DNA from: Cylicocyclus nassatus
Taxonomy: Eukaryota; Nematoda; Chromadorea; Rhabditida; Strongylidae
Assembly: GCA_958299035.1 (NCBI GenBank)
Contig: CATQJL010000305.1
Location: 66,111,618-66,175,617 of the forward strand
DNA length: 64,000 nucleotides
Direction of reading: 5' to 3'
A program made the translations under genes and the position numbers. Below are positions 11,225 through 22,297 of the stretch, piece by piece. Under the pieces are notes generated by a model. That model had not been told where the DNA came from and searched no databases. It saw only the letters and a program-made list of their open reading frames with translations. The first letter of the stretch is position 1, and each line of letters opens with the position of its first letter.

Positions 11225-11643
11225 TGTTTCTTCTGCGGTGGGTTGACATTATGAAATGTTCCCAAATCCTTTTATTTGGTCATTGAACCCGAAGGGGTAC
11301 GCACAATATAATGTATCCATTGCAATTTTTTTCTCTAAGCAGCTTCTTCACATTCCATCTTCTCTTACATGGTCTGAGATTTCAATACTAATATTATTTG
11401 GGTCATGGCTTGTGTCTCGAAAGTGGTTCACCATGAATGTATTTATGTTAAGTTTTCTGAAACTTTTGCGATGTTGAGTAGTTCTGGCTTGGTTTGCGTA
11501 GTTTCTCCTACATACTGTAGTTTACAAGTAAGGCAAGTTATCATGTAAATTACATTTCTTGCGTCACAATTTGAGATATTAGGTTTATTAGTTCTGAAAC
11601 AATAGTGTGTTGTGGAACTTTGAGTACATGACTTAGATATCAT
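11225..11643 (-). pseudogene. GIY-YIG endonuclease domain placed N-terminal to the RT
   Basis: The minus-strand frame reads NCDARNVIYMITCLTC then KLQYVGETTQ: the two halves of a GIY-YIG nuclease (V-I-Y and Y-V-G) with a CxxC between them. It continues, after a frameshift, with NHFRDTSHDPNNISIEISDH and YPFGFNDQIKGFGNIS, which match the C-terminal part of PLE endonucleases (HF...H, then PxGxN). A Lys-rich segment follows. The domain would cut DNA for target-primed reverse transcription. It lies 5' of the RT on the same strand, with about 0.85 kb of degenerate sequence between, and no second RT lies upstream of it. At least one stop and one frameshift are present. Confidence 0.8.
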
Positions 11644-11659
11644 TTTGTCACATACCTCG

Positions 11660-12326
11660 CAATTTCTTCATGCACCTTATTGTCCTGTTGTCCATAGAGG
11701 AAACATGCTTATTAACTAGCCTTAACCGGTTTTCGCTGTTGATGTTATCACTCACGGACAACATAGAACATTGATTTATTCTTGTTAAATTGTTTTGGTT
11801 GAGGGACCTATCCATTGAGTCGGAAGCGGTCCTTCCTGGCCTCTTATGCAGTTTCCTTATGGAGGTTATCTCCCTAGGTTAGGGCGATCCTCTTCATCGC
11901 CGGAGAGCGCTACCCGTGGTGCTAACTGCATTGGATAGTTTATGCTTAACACTACGCCAGGGTTCTCCTAAACTATTAAACTGTTCTTCAAAAATTGTGT
12001 GTGTATTAGCGCAGCGATTAATTTAGTAGCTGTTTAGAAAAGTCTTGTGTGTGTGTTTTTGTGTGTGTGTATGTATGTATGTATCTGTGTATGTATCTGT
12101 GTGTATGAGTATATATGTACGTATGTGTAATTAATATTCATGTATGTACATGTGTTCATCCTATCTATGTGTGTATGTTTGCATATATATTAACTTGTGT
12201 ATTTGTTTGTTTGGTTTTTAATCACGTTCTTTTTCAATTATTTTTTGTACATATTCATCTGCGTTCTTTCACTTCTTTTCAGTGTTTTAAATAAGTATGT
12301 ATTGGTGTGTATAGGTAAGATTATTC
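11660..12326. other. No gene; TG-rich simple sequence
   Basis: Positions 12040-12200 are a degenerate (TG)n/(TATG)n tract. The rest of the interval shows no exon or repeat boundary that I can support; part of it may be the 5' end of the minus-strand PLE. Confidence 0.5.
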
Positions 12327-12707
12327 GGAAGACGGTCAAGAGGCGCGATTTCTTCGGCTGTCATTAACTCAAAACTCCAATCTAGTGCCATGCGAGTGTT
12401 CAGAAAATCCCGGATAAAGTAAGGCATTAGCTTACTGTCTCTCTGAGGTCACCAGTTGCCGATTTTCATGGTTTTTGCTATGAAACGGACTGAAATATTT
12501 ATGAATATGTTCCTAAATGAGTTTTCATGGATTTTTGGCCTTCAAAATCGTTGTTTTCAGTTTTCCAAATTATTGAGATTAAACAGCCCTTGTAAGTATC
12601 TAATATATCTTCTTCTAAATTTCATATACTCCTAAAAAGTTGTAAAACACTTATTATGTGCTATTTGGTGTCCAGCTGGCAATAAAAATCGCGCCTCTTA
12701 AACACCC
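12327..12707. mobile_element. Short TIR element, possibly Mutator-like
   Basis: A 9-bp direct repeat AGATTATTC (12318-12326 and 12708-12716) flanks a 381-bp segment whose ends contain inverted AAGAGGCGCGATTT and AAATCGCGCCTCTT. A 9-bp duplication fits Mutator-type elements. The outermost 11 bases of the two ends match poorly, so the class is tentative. No coding frame. Confidence 0.5.
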
Positions 12708-12727
12708 AGATTATTCCTACTTATGAG

Positions 12728-14307
12728 CAGGGTCAAGCGTGGGGTGTGGCACGCCACACCTGAGGGGTCGTACTGAGGAGTCAAAAGGGCAGGGGTCGTA
12801 GTTGGATAATCTGATAATAGTGATAACTTGATATTCGTATCATATCCATAATTGGTATGTCAATTAACCCCCTGTAGACAAAGTTTGAGCGAGTTCTGAA
12901 GATTTAAGATACTAGGCTACCTAGGTGAAATGGTCGTCCAGCGTGTTAATTTTGTTTCAAAGGTGAATTAGCTATCCGTTTTTGCGCTCAAGACAAAGCA
13001 CTACTCCTTCTTTGTCCATCTCAGAAATCCCGCTTCAAAAAACCTCCAAACTGTGGAATTAGAAGCCAACCAAAATCTCATTTTTCCCATTTTTCGCTTT
13101 GAATGGCTGTGCTTTCACCAGATATTACTCAAAGCTAAGAAAACGAATCAGGCTTAAAACATTCCTGTGGAATCTACGAGGTTTAGGCTATCGATTCATA
13201 TAATTATTGTTCGCTAAAAATGTTTTTCTTTTGATATAGTTAATGAGGTGTGGCACACCCCCTTGAAAGCTGTGGCAGCCACAGCTTTTAAAAAGGTCAC
13301 ACCCCATTAACTATGTCTTAAAAACATTTTTAGCAAACAGTATTTATATGAATCGATAGCATAGTCCTCGTAGATTTCTTAGGAAGGTTGAGCCTGATTT
13401 TCTTCTTACAGGGGAAGGATACTTAGATGCCGTAGCCATTCATAATGATTTGTATACCAAAAAATGCGCTTTTGAATGCTGGTTCGTAGACTGTCTTTCA
13501 TATCTGCGAAACGATAATCTGAATGGAGTTATGATTTTTTTCATTAAAAAATTGTGTTTTTGCGGAGGGTCACAATCATCAATAAAAAAATTTTCTCTCC
13601 TTTCCAAATGCTGAGTATGATCCAGATAGTCTAAATAAATATTACTACGTCTAAAATTTTCTTCAGTAGCATCAAACGGTAGGCTAGATCAAATCTGGTG
13701 ATTTTTACTATCCAAAAGTAGGCTAGTTTTTCAAGAAAAAAAGTTCATAACTTTCTTCAAAAGATCGTTTCGCAGATTTCAAGCACAGATTCAGAATCTG
13801 CATTCAAAGGCGCATTTTTTGGTATACAAATCATTAGGAATGGCCGCGGCATCCAACTATCCTTCCCTTGTTAGCTTTGAGTAATATCTGGTGAAAGCAC
13901 AGCCATTCAAAGCGAAAAATGGGAAAAATGAGATGTTGGCTTCTAATCCCACAGTTTGGAGGTCTTTTAAAGCGGGTATTGTGAGATGGATAAAGAAGGA
14001 CTAGTACTTTGCCTTGAGTGCACAAACGGATAGCTAATTCACCTTTGAAACAAAGTTAACCATGTTGAAATATGACTATTTTACTTAGGTAGCCTAGTAT
14101 CTTGAATCCTCAGAATTCGCTCAAACTTTGTCTACAGGGGGTAATTGACATGCTCATCATGGATATGTTGCCCATTATGTTTGACAGGGCCTTCAGGTAA
14201 TGCTATCTTAGGTATATAATTCAGGGGGGTCTTATTAAGACAGTAATAGTAATCAGGGGGGGGGGTCGTAACCAGCGATCGTGTGCCACACCCCTTGCTT
14301 GACCCTG
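12728..14307. mobile_element. hAT-type palindromic element, 1.58 kb
   Basis: An 8-bp direct repeat CTTATGAG (12720-12727 and 14308-14315) flanks termini CAGGGTCAAGC...GCTTGACCCTG. An 8-bp duplication with CAGGG ends is the hAT signature. The two halves are inverted copies (for example 12880-13130 against 13860-14130) meeting near 13280 at CTGTGGCAGCCACAG. The minus frame at 13834-14025 is only one arm of the palindrome. No transposase. Confidence 0.88.
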
Positions 14308-14341
14308 CTTATGAGTATTGTGTCTTCTTCGCTTGTGTATA

Positions 14342-15290
14342 TTGGGTTGTCCGGAAATTGATGTCCGTTTTGATTTTCAAACGCAATAAGTCATATATTT
14401 CCCATTACTAATTAGGTTGCAAAGTACCACTCGATAGAGCAAAGCAAGCTCTACAAAAAAGCATTCTAGCTTTAGCAACAGCTCTGGTCCACTTCGAGTT
14501 TCAAGCTTAAAACTAAAAGGATCCAACCACACGAGAAATCGAGAAAAATCATAACTTCAATGCATAAAATTCCTACAAAAATTCTAATTTGCTCACGTAA
14601 ACACTACGCACAAAAGACATTTATATGTACCGTTGCCATATTTTTTTCACTGTTAGAAATCAAGTAAATGCAAATCCGTACAAGTGTAAACGTAAATTTT
14701 CAGCTTTCTGCAAGCTTTAGTTCTCGAGAGATTTGAATTTCAGCTTGGATCACCTGACTAGGTAAAGCTATATTCGACATTTCTCGAGAACTAAAGCTTG
14801 CAGAAGCTGAAAATTTACGTTTACACTTGTACGGATCTATAGTATACAACAACCCATGTGGGGACGGCACAGCATCACTATTCGAAATTTCTCGTGAACT
14901 AAAGCTTGCAGAAGGCTGAAAATTTACGTTTGTGTGGATGTGGGGACGGCACAGCATCACTTTGGCAAATGCAAGAAAATTCGTTTACTTGATTTCTAAC
15001 AGTGAAAAAAATACGGCAACGGTGCATATAATTGTCTTTTGTGAGTAGTGTTTACGTGAGCAAGTTAGAATTTTTGTAGGACTTTTATGCACTGAGTAAT
15101 GATTTTCTCGATTTCTCGGGTGGTTGGATCCTTTTAGTTTTTGGCTTGAAACTCGAGGAGGATTAGAGCTGTTGCTAAAGCTAAAATGCTTTTTTGTAGA
15201 GCTTGCTTTGCTCTATCGAATGGTGCTTTGCAACCTAATTAGGATTGAGAAATGTATGACTTATTGCGTTTGGAAATCAAAACGGACATT
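14342..15290. mobile_element. Foldback element, mariner-like left end
   Basis: The left end TTGGGTTGTCCGGAAATTG follows a TA (14340-14341). ATGTCCGTTTTGATTTTC and its complement near 15265-15285 begin inverted arms that run for about 380 bp each. The middle (14690-14940) holds three imperfect copies of an AGCTTGCAGAAGCTGAAAATT unit in both orientations. The right terminus has diverged, so its last base is approximate. Confidence 0.7.
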
Positions 15291-15309
15291 AATTTCTACT
15301 TAAACGGAA

Positions 15310-17398
15310 TACTAATATTAATTTCTACGAAACGGAATACTTACCTTATGTATAAAGTGTTTGATCTGTTATTATTACAAGTGATTGCTGTCATTTATTG
15401 AAACCTAGGACCTCCATATAGTTATGTTACCGGTGGTGTATTATTCTGTCAAATTATTTCATTGTGTTTATACTTGTTATATTTGTTAATAGTTTTTATT
15501 TCTTTGTTGCTAATTCTTCCGAATTCCCGTATAATTGTATAGATAATGCATGTACGAATTTCGCGGTGAATAGAGTAATACCTAGCTTTTTCCACTTGCT
15601 TTTATTGCAAAAGAAAGATCAACTTATCGAACGTTTTGTGATCTAGTATACTATAAGTACATGAACGAGCGTAGTAGCATAATTGCTTCCCTTCCTGGTC
15701 TTTTACCCGTCATTTTGGTACGTAAAGATACAGTAGTTTTAGTATACTATTATAGAATCATGTGTAGCAAATGCCTAGCATAGGACCTACCTGTCTATCT
15801 AAGGACCTTATGTCCACTCTTGTTCTCAATGCAGGAGCGGTACATAGGCTATCAATGTTCTCTAAATCTGAACTACTTAAAGTAACCTCAAATGTTTGGG
15901 AATCCTACTATCGGTTTATAGAAAGTTTTTAAAGATGATTCTTATCCTCCGTTTAGATCCAAATTCTAACCATCGTGCAGTTCCCATAGTTTATTTTATT
16001 GTAATGTAATTGAAATGTTGTTTGCTTCACTTATTTAGACTTAGAACCTTATATGACCAGTGACCCCTATCGTTTTCAGCAAGGACCCAAACAAAAAGGT
16101 CAAAAAGTTCTCTCCGTCTTACATTATACATTATATTCTTATGCAACATCTGTTATGGGGAACGCTACTGTGAACAACGTAGCTACTCAACTGAGGAAAG
16201 CTACTAGCATTTACCGTAAATCCATTTTATCACCATTTGAAATTCCGCGTTAGGAGAACTCATTCGTTGATAATTAGATCAAATTCTATCTATATAACTG
16301 TTCAAATCTACGGAGTGTTAATTTTTGGCGGGAAACGTTTATGTAAACCTAGATTCTCGGCTATAATAATAATGTCCTATACTCCTAGTGTGGCGTCTAC
16401 CCTCAAGGCTATCTTCTCCCCCGAAAATAATTTAGATTCTGCTATCTCTGATGCCCTAATGGCATTGAGTGTCGCTTTGGACAAGCTAACTCATCGATGC
16501 GATAGGGCTGGGAAATAAATCAAATTGGTTCGACGCATGACCCGTACTGGGTGGCTTCTGGTAAGATTACATTTCTCCAATTTATATTTATATTTCGCTT
16601 TAGGCTATAAATGTCCCACTTCCTTTTGGTGTCACAAAATGCCAAGCACTTCCACAACTATTAGGCAAATTCGACTATTGCAAACCCCTTTTGATAGCGA
16701 GAGGGATATAATTTGCAATGAAATTCTATACGTCAATCGCGGAGGACCACTCTGTAATATGTCTCTGAGTTACAGGGTTTCATATGGTAGGGCATTCTAT
16801 ACTTGTTTGCAGTTTCTTGTTGCTCAACGTCATTTTGACTACATCATGAGCACCCCCTACTAGCTACTAGCTTTTCGAATCCTCATCTATAAGGGTCTAG
16901 TAATTGCATTAAAGTTTAGACTAAAACCCAAAGTATATAGGTACTCACTTATGAACTTTTTAGTCTTCAGTCTGTATTGTATTCCTTTTCTAATTCTGCT
17001 CATTTCGTCCGTTCCATTCTTTCTTCCCCTGCTTGACTAACTGTAACTGTGGTTTCTGTAATAAACATATTTGCTTGATAGTTCGACGCAATTGACATAC
17101 AAGGCTTAGTAAGCGATAATAGGCATGAAAGTATAAGTGTATTCCAAATCTGTAAAATACTTCAGTTCTTAGTTACTATAGTAAGGATAGTAATGTTTCC
17201 TGGATAGCGAACAAGTTTGCAAAATTCTAACCTGTTTTTCATTGTTAGCCCTCCGAATGTTTCATGAGGTGTAAACGTAGATCCTTGCCCAAAAAGTCAA
17301 TGTTTTGTTCCTACTTATTAGTACTGCCTAATGAATAACAAGCAAGTTATGTTGACTAGCATGATTTTCTCACCGCAAAACAATCGATAAGTCCGTTT
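15310..17398. other. Unassigned 2-kb region with small open frames
   Basis: No repeat partner was noticed here. Consecutive plus-strand frames at 16053-16253, 16237-16518 and 16525-16863 (66, 93 and 112 codons) might be diverged exons or chance. None matches a family I know, no convincing splice chain joins them, and they are not called as genes. The segment could be the 5' part of the PLE that follows or unique host DNA. Confidence 0.35.
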
Positions 17399-19117
17399 TT
17401 GGTGCATTGTGGGGCAGAAAAGTATGGAAAACAAACAAAAGTTCACTTTGTTGCCTTGTCAAAGAAAAGTGATAATCGTGCAGCGAATCTGCATGAGCTA
17501 TGTGAGAAAGTGAAGAGTATTACAATAAGATCGTACAGACAGACAGTCCATCCGCTTTCTCAACCGCTGTCTACAACATCGCATGATCCCGAACTTTATC
17601 GCACGTAGAAGGATCCACGAACTGTGCGGTTTACCAGAGAACGATCACCGAGTGCAATTCATCCAACTACGCCTCCTACGCATCGCACTACAACATAAGA
17701 AGAATCAAATGTATACTTGGTTGTGCAAATGTGTCACAAAGTAGAGCAATCGTTCAAGATACTTGGAAGATCGCCTCTAGAGGACATTAGTGGGTGGGTC
17801 AATTACGATTTGTAATCAATTTCGATCTAACGTCAAAGCAGCACTGCAGAGAAAGTTTGATAGCCTGGTGGAGAGATCACAAAGCAACGCTGCGACCCAA
17901 CCAAATGCGAGGACACCTTTTGATAACAGCGAGGGCATGCTATGGTTTTGGATCACTCCGCAAAAACATCGCGAGTCACAGTGATTGGAGGGTTTCCGCT
18001 TTCTGAAGACGCGCGTTCAGTATTAGAGTTGGGCCCAAGTTTCTTACCATCACAACCCATCTCTATGGTGATTTTGCGCCAGTTCGCTTGTAGTGTGCAC
18101 GAACTCCAGGATAAGCTCCGCAGAAAGGTGAACCTAGAGGGTGGGGGGGGGGCGATCAAAGACCATCTAACATATGTCCAGCAATACCTTCCCACGTGCG
18201 TTCTTTAAACAACAGTGTGCGAATCCTTTGGTCGATATTGGTTTCCGTCTCTTCGCAGACGATGTCTTCAGAACTATAGCACGGATCCGCGAACGGAAAA
18301 CGCACTTACTCTAGCACAAAAGCAGGGCATTAGGCAAGTACGAGAGCTTATAAATACTGCGCAAATAAGACTCTCAACCAGCGACAAGGGAGGCGAGTTT
18401 GTAATCATACCCCACCAGTTAAATATTGCGATAACACAAAGGCATTTGCAAGACGAATCGCTATACCGCCCATCGTCTGCAAACGAATTTCAGAGACATA
18501 ACCGTAAACTCAAAAGAGAGTGGGTAGCGACTGCTAAAGCAGCTCATTTATCGCACGACACTATTGTGCGCCTCAAAATCGAGATCCCTGCCTGCCCAGT
18601 GCTGTATCTGCTCAATAAGACGCACAAGCTCTAATAGGACACCGACTTGGCTTCTACCGACCCTTCCACATTCAAAGTGCGACCGATTATAGGCAGCGTA
18701 GGAGGGCCTACGGATAGGATTGGGTGGTTTATCAACAACATACTAGCGCAACTACTGAATGTTTTTGGACCATCTGCGCGCAACGCACATTGATCGTGAC
18801 TGCGTTATGGAGTCGTTTGATGTCGTGCGCTCTATACCAACGTAAGTAATTTGTCCGCGATGTATAAACAAACTCTCTATCGCGCAGGTTATGACCCTTT
18901 TGCAAGCGTACTTGAATTGCAACATTTTTAGGTGGTCTGGGAGCTATTTCACGCAGATCAGAGGTCTGGCCATGGGAGAAAGGTTAGCCCCAGGGCCCGG
19001 CACGAGGTGGGCAAACGGGGTTTTCCAAAACGAATTCTCTTTTGGTCCCAATAGTTTTTACGAACACCCCCTTGAGCCCAAAAATGACGCTTTGTGCTTG
19101 TGCAACGAGAGCACCGG

Positions 19118-19435
19118 CTCAGACAATCGCGGGGCAGGCGGGCACCGGAAAAATAGATTGCTGATCTCTCGCACCCCGCTCGCGGATTTTTTGGAAAGCA
19201 ATTAGGACTTTTCGGAAGACCGCTTGCTGAGTTCTCGATTCCTCAGAGATTCAGCAATATATCTGCAAAAGATAAGAGCGAAAAGAAATTCAACAGGCGG
19301 TCTCTCAAAAATCCGCTAACTCAGCAAGCGGTCTTCCGAAAATTCCTGATTGCTTTGCAAAAAATCCGCGAGCGGGGTGCGAGAAATCAGCAATCTATTT
19401 TTCCGGTGCCCGCCTGCCCCTAGCGATTGTCTGAG
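19118..19435. mobile_element. Foldback element nested in the hAT
   Basis: CTCAGACAATCGC at the left end is exactly complementary to GCGATTGTCTGAG at the right end. The arms continue inward through GGGGCAGGCGGGCACCGG and AAGCAATTAGGA..., giving arms of over 100 bp. No target duplication could be set. No coding capacity. Confidence 0.75.
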
Positions 19436-20086
19436 GGCCACACTTCACATGAAAGCGCTCAAAAGCGCCCAAAATCCTCAAATTCCTTTAATTGCTCCTC
19501 ACCTGTATCATAGAAAACAGGAAGAAGAATGAGCAAGAAAAATGACGAAGGAATGAAAAAGTATCAAAGTAACGCAGTCATAGGACTGAGAGACGCCGTT
19601 CCCGCGCGTATCGATTGACTGGGGCGCGCTTTCCATCTTAGAAAGCTAGGCTGCTGATGCAATTTTGGGCTCTAACAAAGACAAGAGGAGGACTTTCGGA
19701 ACCAAAATCTCACCTTATAGTAAACTTTAGGTGCACAACAGATTTACGTAGAAATTTTGAAAACATTATGTGAACTGAAAGTTTTGCCCACCTCAGGTGG
19801 GCATTAGGTGGGCAATTGCCCACCTAATTTGGGAAAAAGTTGAGCACGCTCCTCATTCACATGAGTTTTTTAAGATTTTACAAACTTTGTCCCCTAGTCC
19901 TACTGCGCATATACACAGCGAATGTCGCGCGATTTCGTCATCTCTGCATTGCAAACGAGCCACTTTTCCATTTTCTTGATAGTGGGAAATTTTCAGAAAA
20001 AACCTTGCCACAACCTTCAGTCACATAATTTTTTAATGAAACTTCTAAGTTAAGCCCTGCAGGCCCGTGTTCATGTAACTAGAATG

Positions 20087-20391
20087 GATCGCGGATTTTG
20101 TGAAACTTACCTATATGAGTTGTAAAAATGTGCAAACGACTTGTTTGCACTTGAAAATAATTAAAATAATTTTTAAATTTTTTAAAAATTCATTTTAGCC
20201 TTATAAAAAAATTTTTTCGGGGGCGTGGCTGACGCCACGCCCCCTTTTTCCAGATTTTAGGGGTCGGGACCCGCAAAAATTTTGAGAAGCACCCCAAAAA
20301 ATTTTTCGGAGTGCGTGGCTAACGCCACGCACCTTCTTTAGAAAAAATTTTTTATCCCCCCCCCCGAAAAAAATTTCTTGGACCGCCACTG
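20087..20391. mobile_element. Relic hAT MITE (family of 38717-39100)
   Basis: The segment matches the 38717 element: AGAATGG.TCGCG at the start, the hairpin GGCGTGGCTGACGCCACGCC, GTGCGTGGCTAACGCCACGC, a C-run, and the end CCGCCACTG. The 5' terminus and its G/C-rich tract are lost, and no 8-bp duplication remains. Confidence 0.7.
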
Positions 20392-21582
20392 CAAGTTTCA
20401 TACCGTATGGTCATCTGTGCGCTGCCAACGAGCCATTTGAATTCACATCTTCATTTATCAGTTTTACAAAATTTGGGAAAAAATGCTTATTACATCTCCC
20501 ATTCACATAAGTTTTTCATAATATTTCATACTTTGTTTCTACTAGCCTCTCTTGGTTCGCTTACGTAATTTGGTGCTATGTCGTTACACCTGCATTCAGA
20601 ACTGGTCATGTAATCATGCTGTTCAACGGCATCGCTAATGCGACGTCGCGCACGCAGCAACTAGCGGCAACGCGGAGTAGCGCGCGCGAACTCTGCTGTG
20701 CGTTGAGGTTTATGAAAACCATTTCCCAATGAATTAGATTTATAAGGTAAAAATGATTCGACCTTCTTTTGCTTGCACTTGGAATCTTCTTCCAGGGCTC
20801 CGCCGCGGATCCCGCAAAAAGATATCTCCTTTGCTTTTGACCCCAAAACGATTTCCAGCTTGTCATTTGCCCACCTAGTGCCGGGCCCTGGTTAGCCCCC
20901 ACACTCGCAGTAGCATTTATGGCAAAAATTGAAGCGCCTATCTTAGAGTGCCGTCCCTTGCTCTACTGTAGGTATATAGACGATTGTTTTGTCATCTGCG
21001 CCACTCAGGCAGATATTGATAAATGCTTCCAACTACTCAACGAGCAATCGCAGTGCATACAGCTTACTGGGGAGAAGCCCAGCAGCGAATGGTTACCGTT
21101 TTGAATCTTCGGGTATGCACGCAACTAAATGGTACCACAAGCCCAGCAATAAAATTTTTTTTATCCACTTTCAATCAGCGCATCCACTCAAACAAAAAGA
21201 GCTGTAATTGAAAACATGATCCGCACAGCATCTCAGGTTTGCAGTGGACAACGGGAAAGGGTGGAATCATTGGCACTTGCCTGCAGCATAGCCTTTTCCA
21301 ACGGTTACGAAAATCACGCAAGGGCACCTAGGAGTAGGAAAGAGCAGCATTCTGTAGTAAGCCAACAGTCTGCAGTTGAGGAAGTAGCCTTTGCATCTCT
21401 TTTATCTCCGATGAAGTAAGACCGCATTGCGACGGTGCCTGAGGAGAGCAGGGCTACAAAATTCAGTTACGATGTAGAATTGCCTCCGACTAATTTGAAG
21501 AGCTTGTTGATTCGCCATAGTCTATCGCTCCTGCATCACGCCAAGTTGCATTATATGCCCTCAGGGCAGAGGCGGGGATTGC

Positions 21583-21861
21583 ATGGCCACCGGTGTCATC
21601 TACATGATCTCCATGATCTCCTGCGACGGCTGCGGCGAGGAATACATAGGTGAGACGGCGCGTCCGCTGTGTGTTCGCATCAAGGAACACTTGGATGGCA
21701 GGGATAAATCGCGCACATCCACTCCTCTGGGCACTCACCGGGTTCAGAAACATGCGGGGACAAATTTCGGAGTTTCGGTGAAAATCCTGGCACACAAATT
21801 TCAAACATCAGTTCGCAAATGTTTGGAAGCTTTTTGGATTCAGCGAAAAGCCCAAAAATGA
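21583..21861 (+). pseudogene. GIY-YIG endonuclease, C-terminal domain of the PLE
   Basis: The frame reads GVIYMISMIS, then CDGCGEEYIGET: V-I-Y and Y-I-G halves of GIY-YIG with a CxxC between them. RPLCVRIKEHL follows, containing the catalytic-helix arginine expected in the family. It then runs to THRVQKHAGTNFGVSVKIL and EAFWIQRK, ending at a stop. It is 3' of the RT remnant on the same strand, the canonical Penelope order. The preceding frame (21435-21653) supplies the linker block SLLHHAKLHYMP and is joined by a frameshift. This domain is the best-preserved part of the element. Confidence 0.85.
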
Positions 21862-21939
21862 ATCGCAAAGAGGAATGCCAAAACATTACGCGTGAACTCG
21901 CGCTCTACCTCGGTCAGCTCTTCTGATCTAGTTTACGGC

Positions 21940-21970
21940 TATAAATAGTGGTCCCCTTATGCGGTCAGTC
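21940..21970 (+). promoter_or_regulatory. TATA box and initiator-like site in the PLE terminal region
   Basis: TATAAATA (21940-21947) lies 25 bp before TCAGTCATTC (21965 onward), a core-promoter spacing. It follows the endonuclease stop and precedes the hammerhead-like motif. PLEs often carry repeated terminal segments with internal promoters, so this may be the promoter of a tandem or terminal repeat. Based on motif and position only. Confidence 0.4.
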
Positions 21971-22137
21971 ATTCATCTTGCTCTCGCATCAAATCACGTC
22001 GGCGTAACCTAAAGGGTGAGTGTTTGGCTAAGTGCTACCAGCTGAGCTAGTGGTCGAACCTAAGTCTTGGCACTTTCCTCACTCTGCTGCAGGGACGTTG
22101 TCGAATGGATTGCAAATCGTATTACCCATTTCAGGCT

Positions 22138-22160
22138 CTGAAGAAGGCGATCTGCCGAAA
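22138..22160 (+). ncRNA. Hammerhead-like motif downstream of the PLE
   Basis: CTGAAGA (22138-22144), then AGGC GATCT GCC and GAAA (22157-22160). This resembles the CUGANGA / stem II / GAAA order. One extra A before the GGC/GCC stem and an unplaced stem III make it a weak or decayed candidate. Its position beyond the PLE endonuclease on the same strand is where such ribozymes are expected. Confidence 0.35.
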
Positions 22161-22297
22161 CGTTAGCTCATAATTTTGATAATCTCGGTCACGGCTCACA
22201 AACAACACGCAATATATTGCAATAATGTCATGTGCTGAATCCGAGGAATAATCAATCCAATAAATATCTATGCTAACACGATCCATTTGCACGGACT

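Larger units (their letters stand above)
18991..20890. mobile_element. hAT element (1.9 kb, non-autonomous) inside the PLE RT
   Basis: An exact 8-bp duplication GTTAGCCC lies at 18983-18990 and 20891-20898. Termini are inverted: CAGGGCCCGGCACGAGGTGG at the left against CCACCTAGTGCCGGGCCCTG at the right. No transposase frame is present. It contains a further foldback (19118-19435) and a relic of another hAT MITE (20087-20391). Two diverged copies of a TCATCTCTGCATTGCAAACG-type segment lie near 19940 and 20410. Confidence 0.9.
17399..21420 (+). pseudogene. Penelope-like element RT, split by a hAT insertion
   Basis: Plus-strand PLE reverse transcriptase with many breaks. Blocks in order: LSTSDKGGEFVIIP (about 18372), CPVLYLLNKTHKL (18595-18631), two in-frame stops, then STFKVRPIIGSVGGPTDRI (18667-18723), CVMESFDVV (about 18803), YFTQIRGLAMGERLAP (18948-18992). 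The RT breaks off there at the hAT element (18991-20890). It resumes with LAVAFMAKIEAPILECR and the palm CRYIDDCFVIC (YIDD at 20973-20984), then HKPSNKIFFIHFQSAHPLKQK (21130-21200) and IENMIRTASQV. Removing the hAT and one 8-bp duplication joins the two RT halves across LAP-TLAVAF. The region 17399-18214 is probably the element's 5' part, on weaker evidence. Stops and frameshifts make it inactive. Confidence 0.87.

Noticed and set aside
13834..14025. Minus-strand frame in the hAT palindrome
   Set aside because: It is one arm of the palindrome; the other arm carries the same sequence complemented with stops.
20606..20902. 98-codon minus frame as a hAT transposase fragment
   Set aside because: It has no transposase motif and reads into the hAT terminal repeat and the PLE beyond it.
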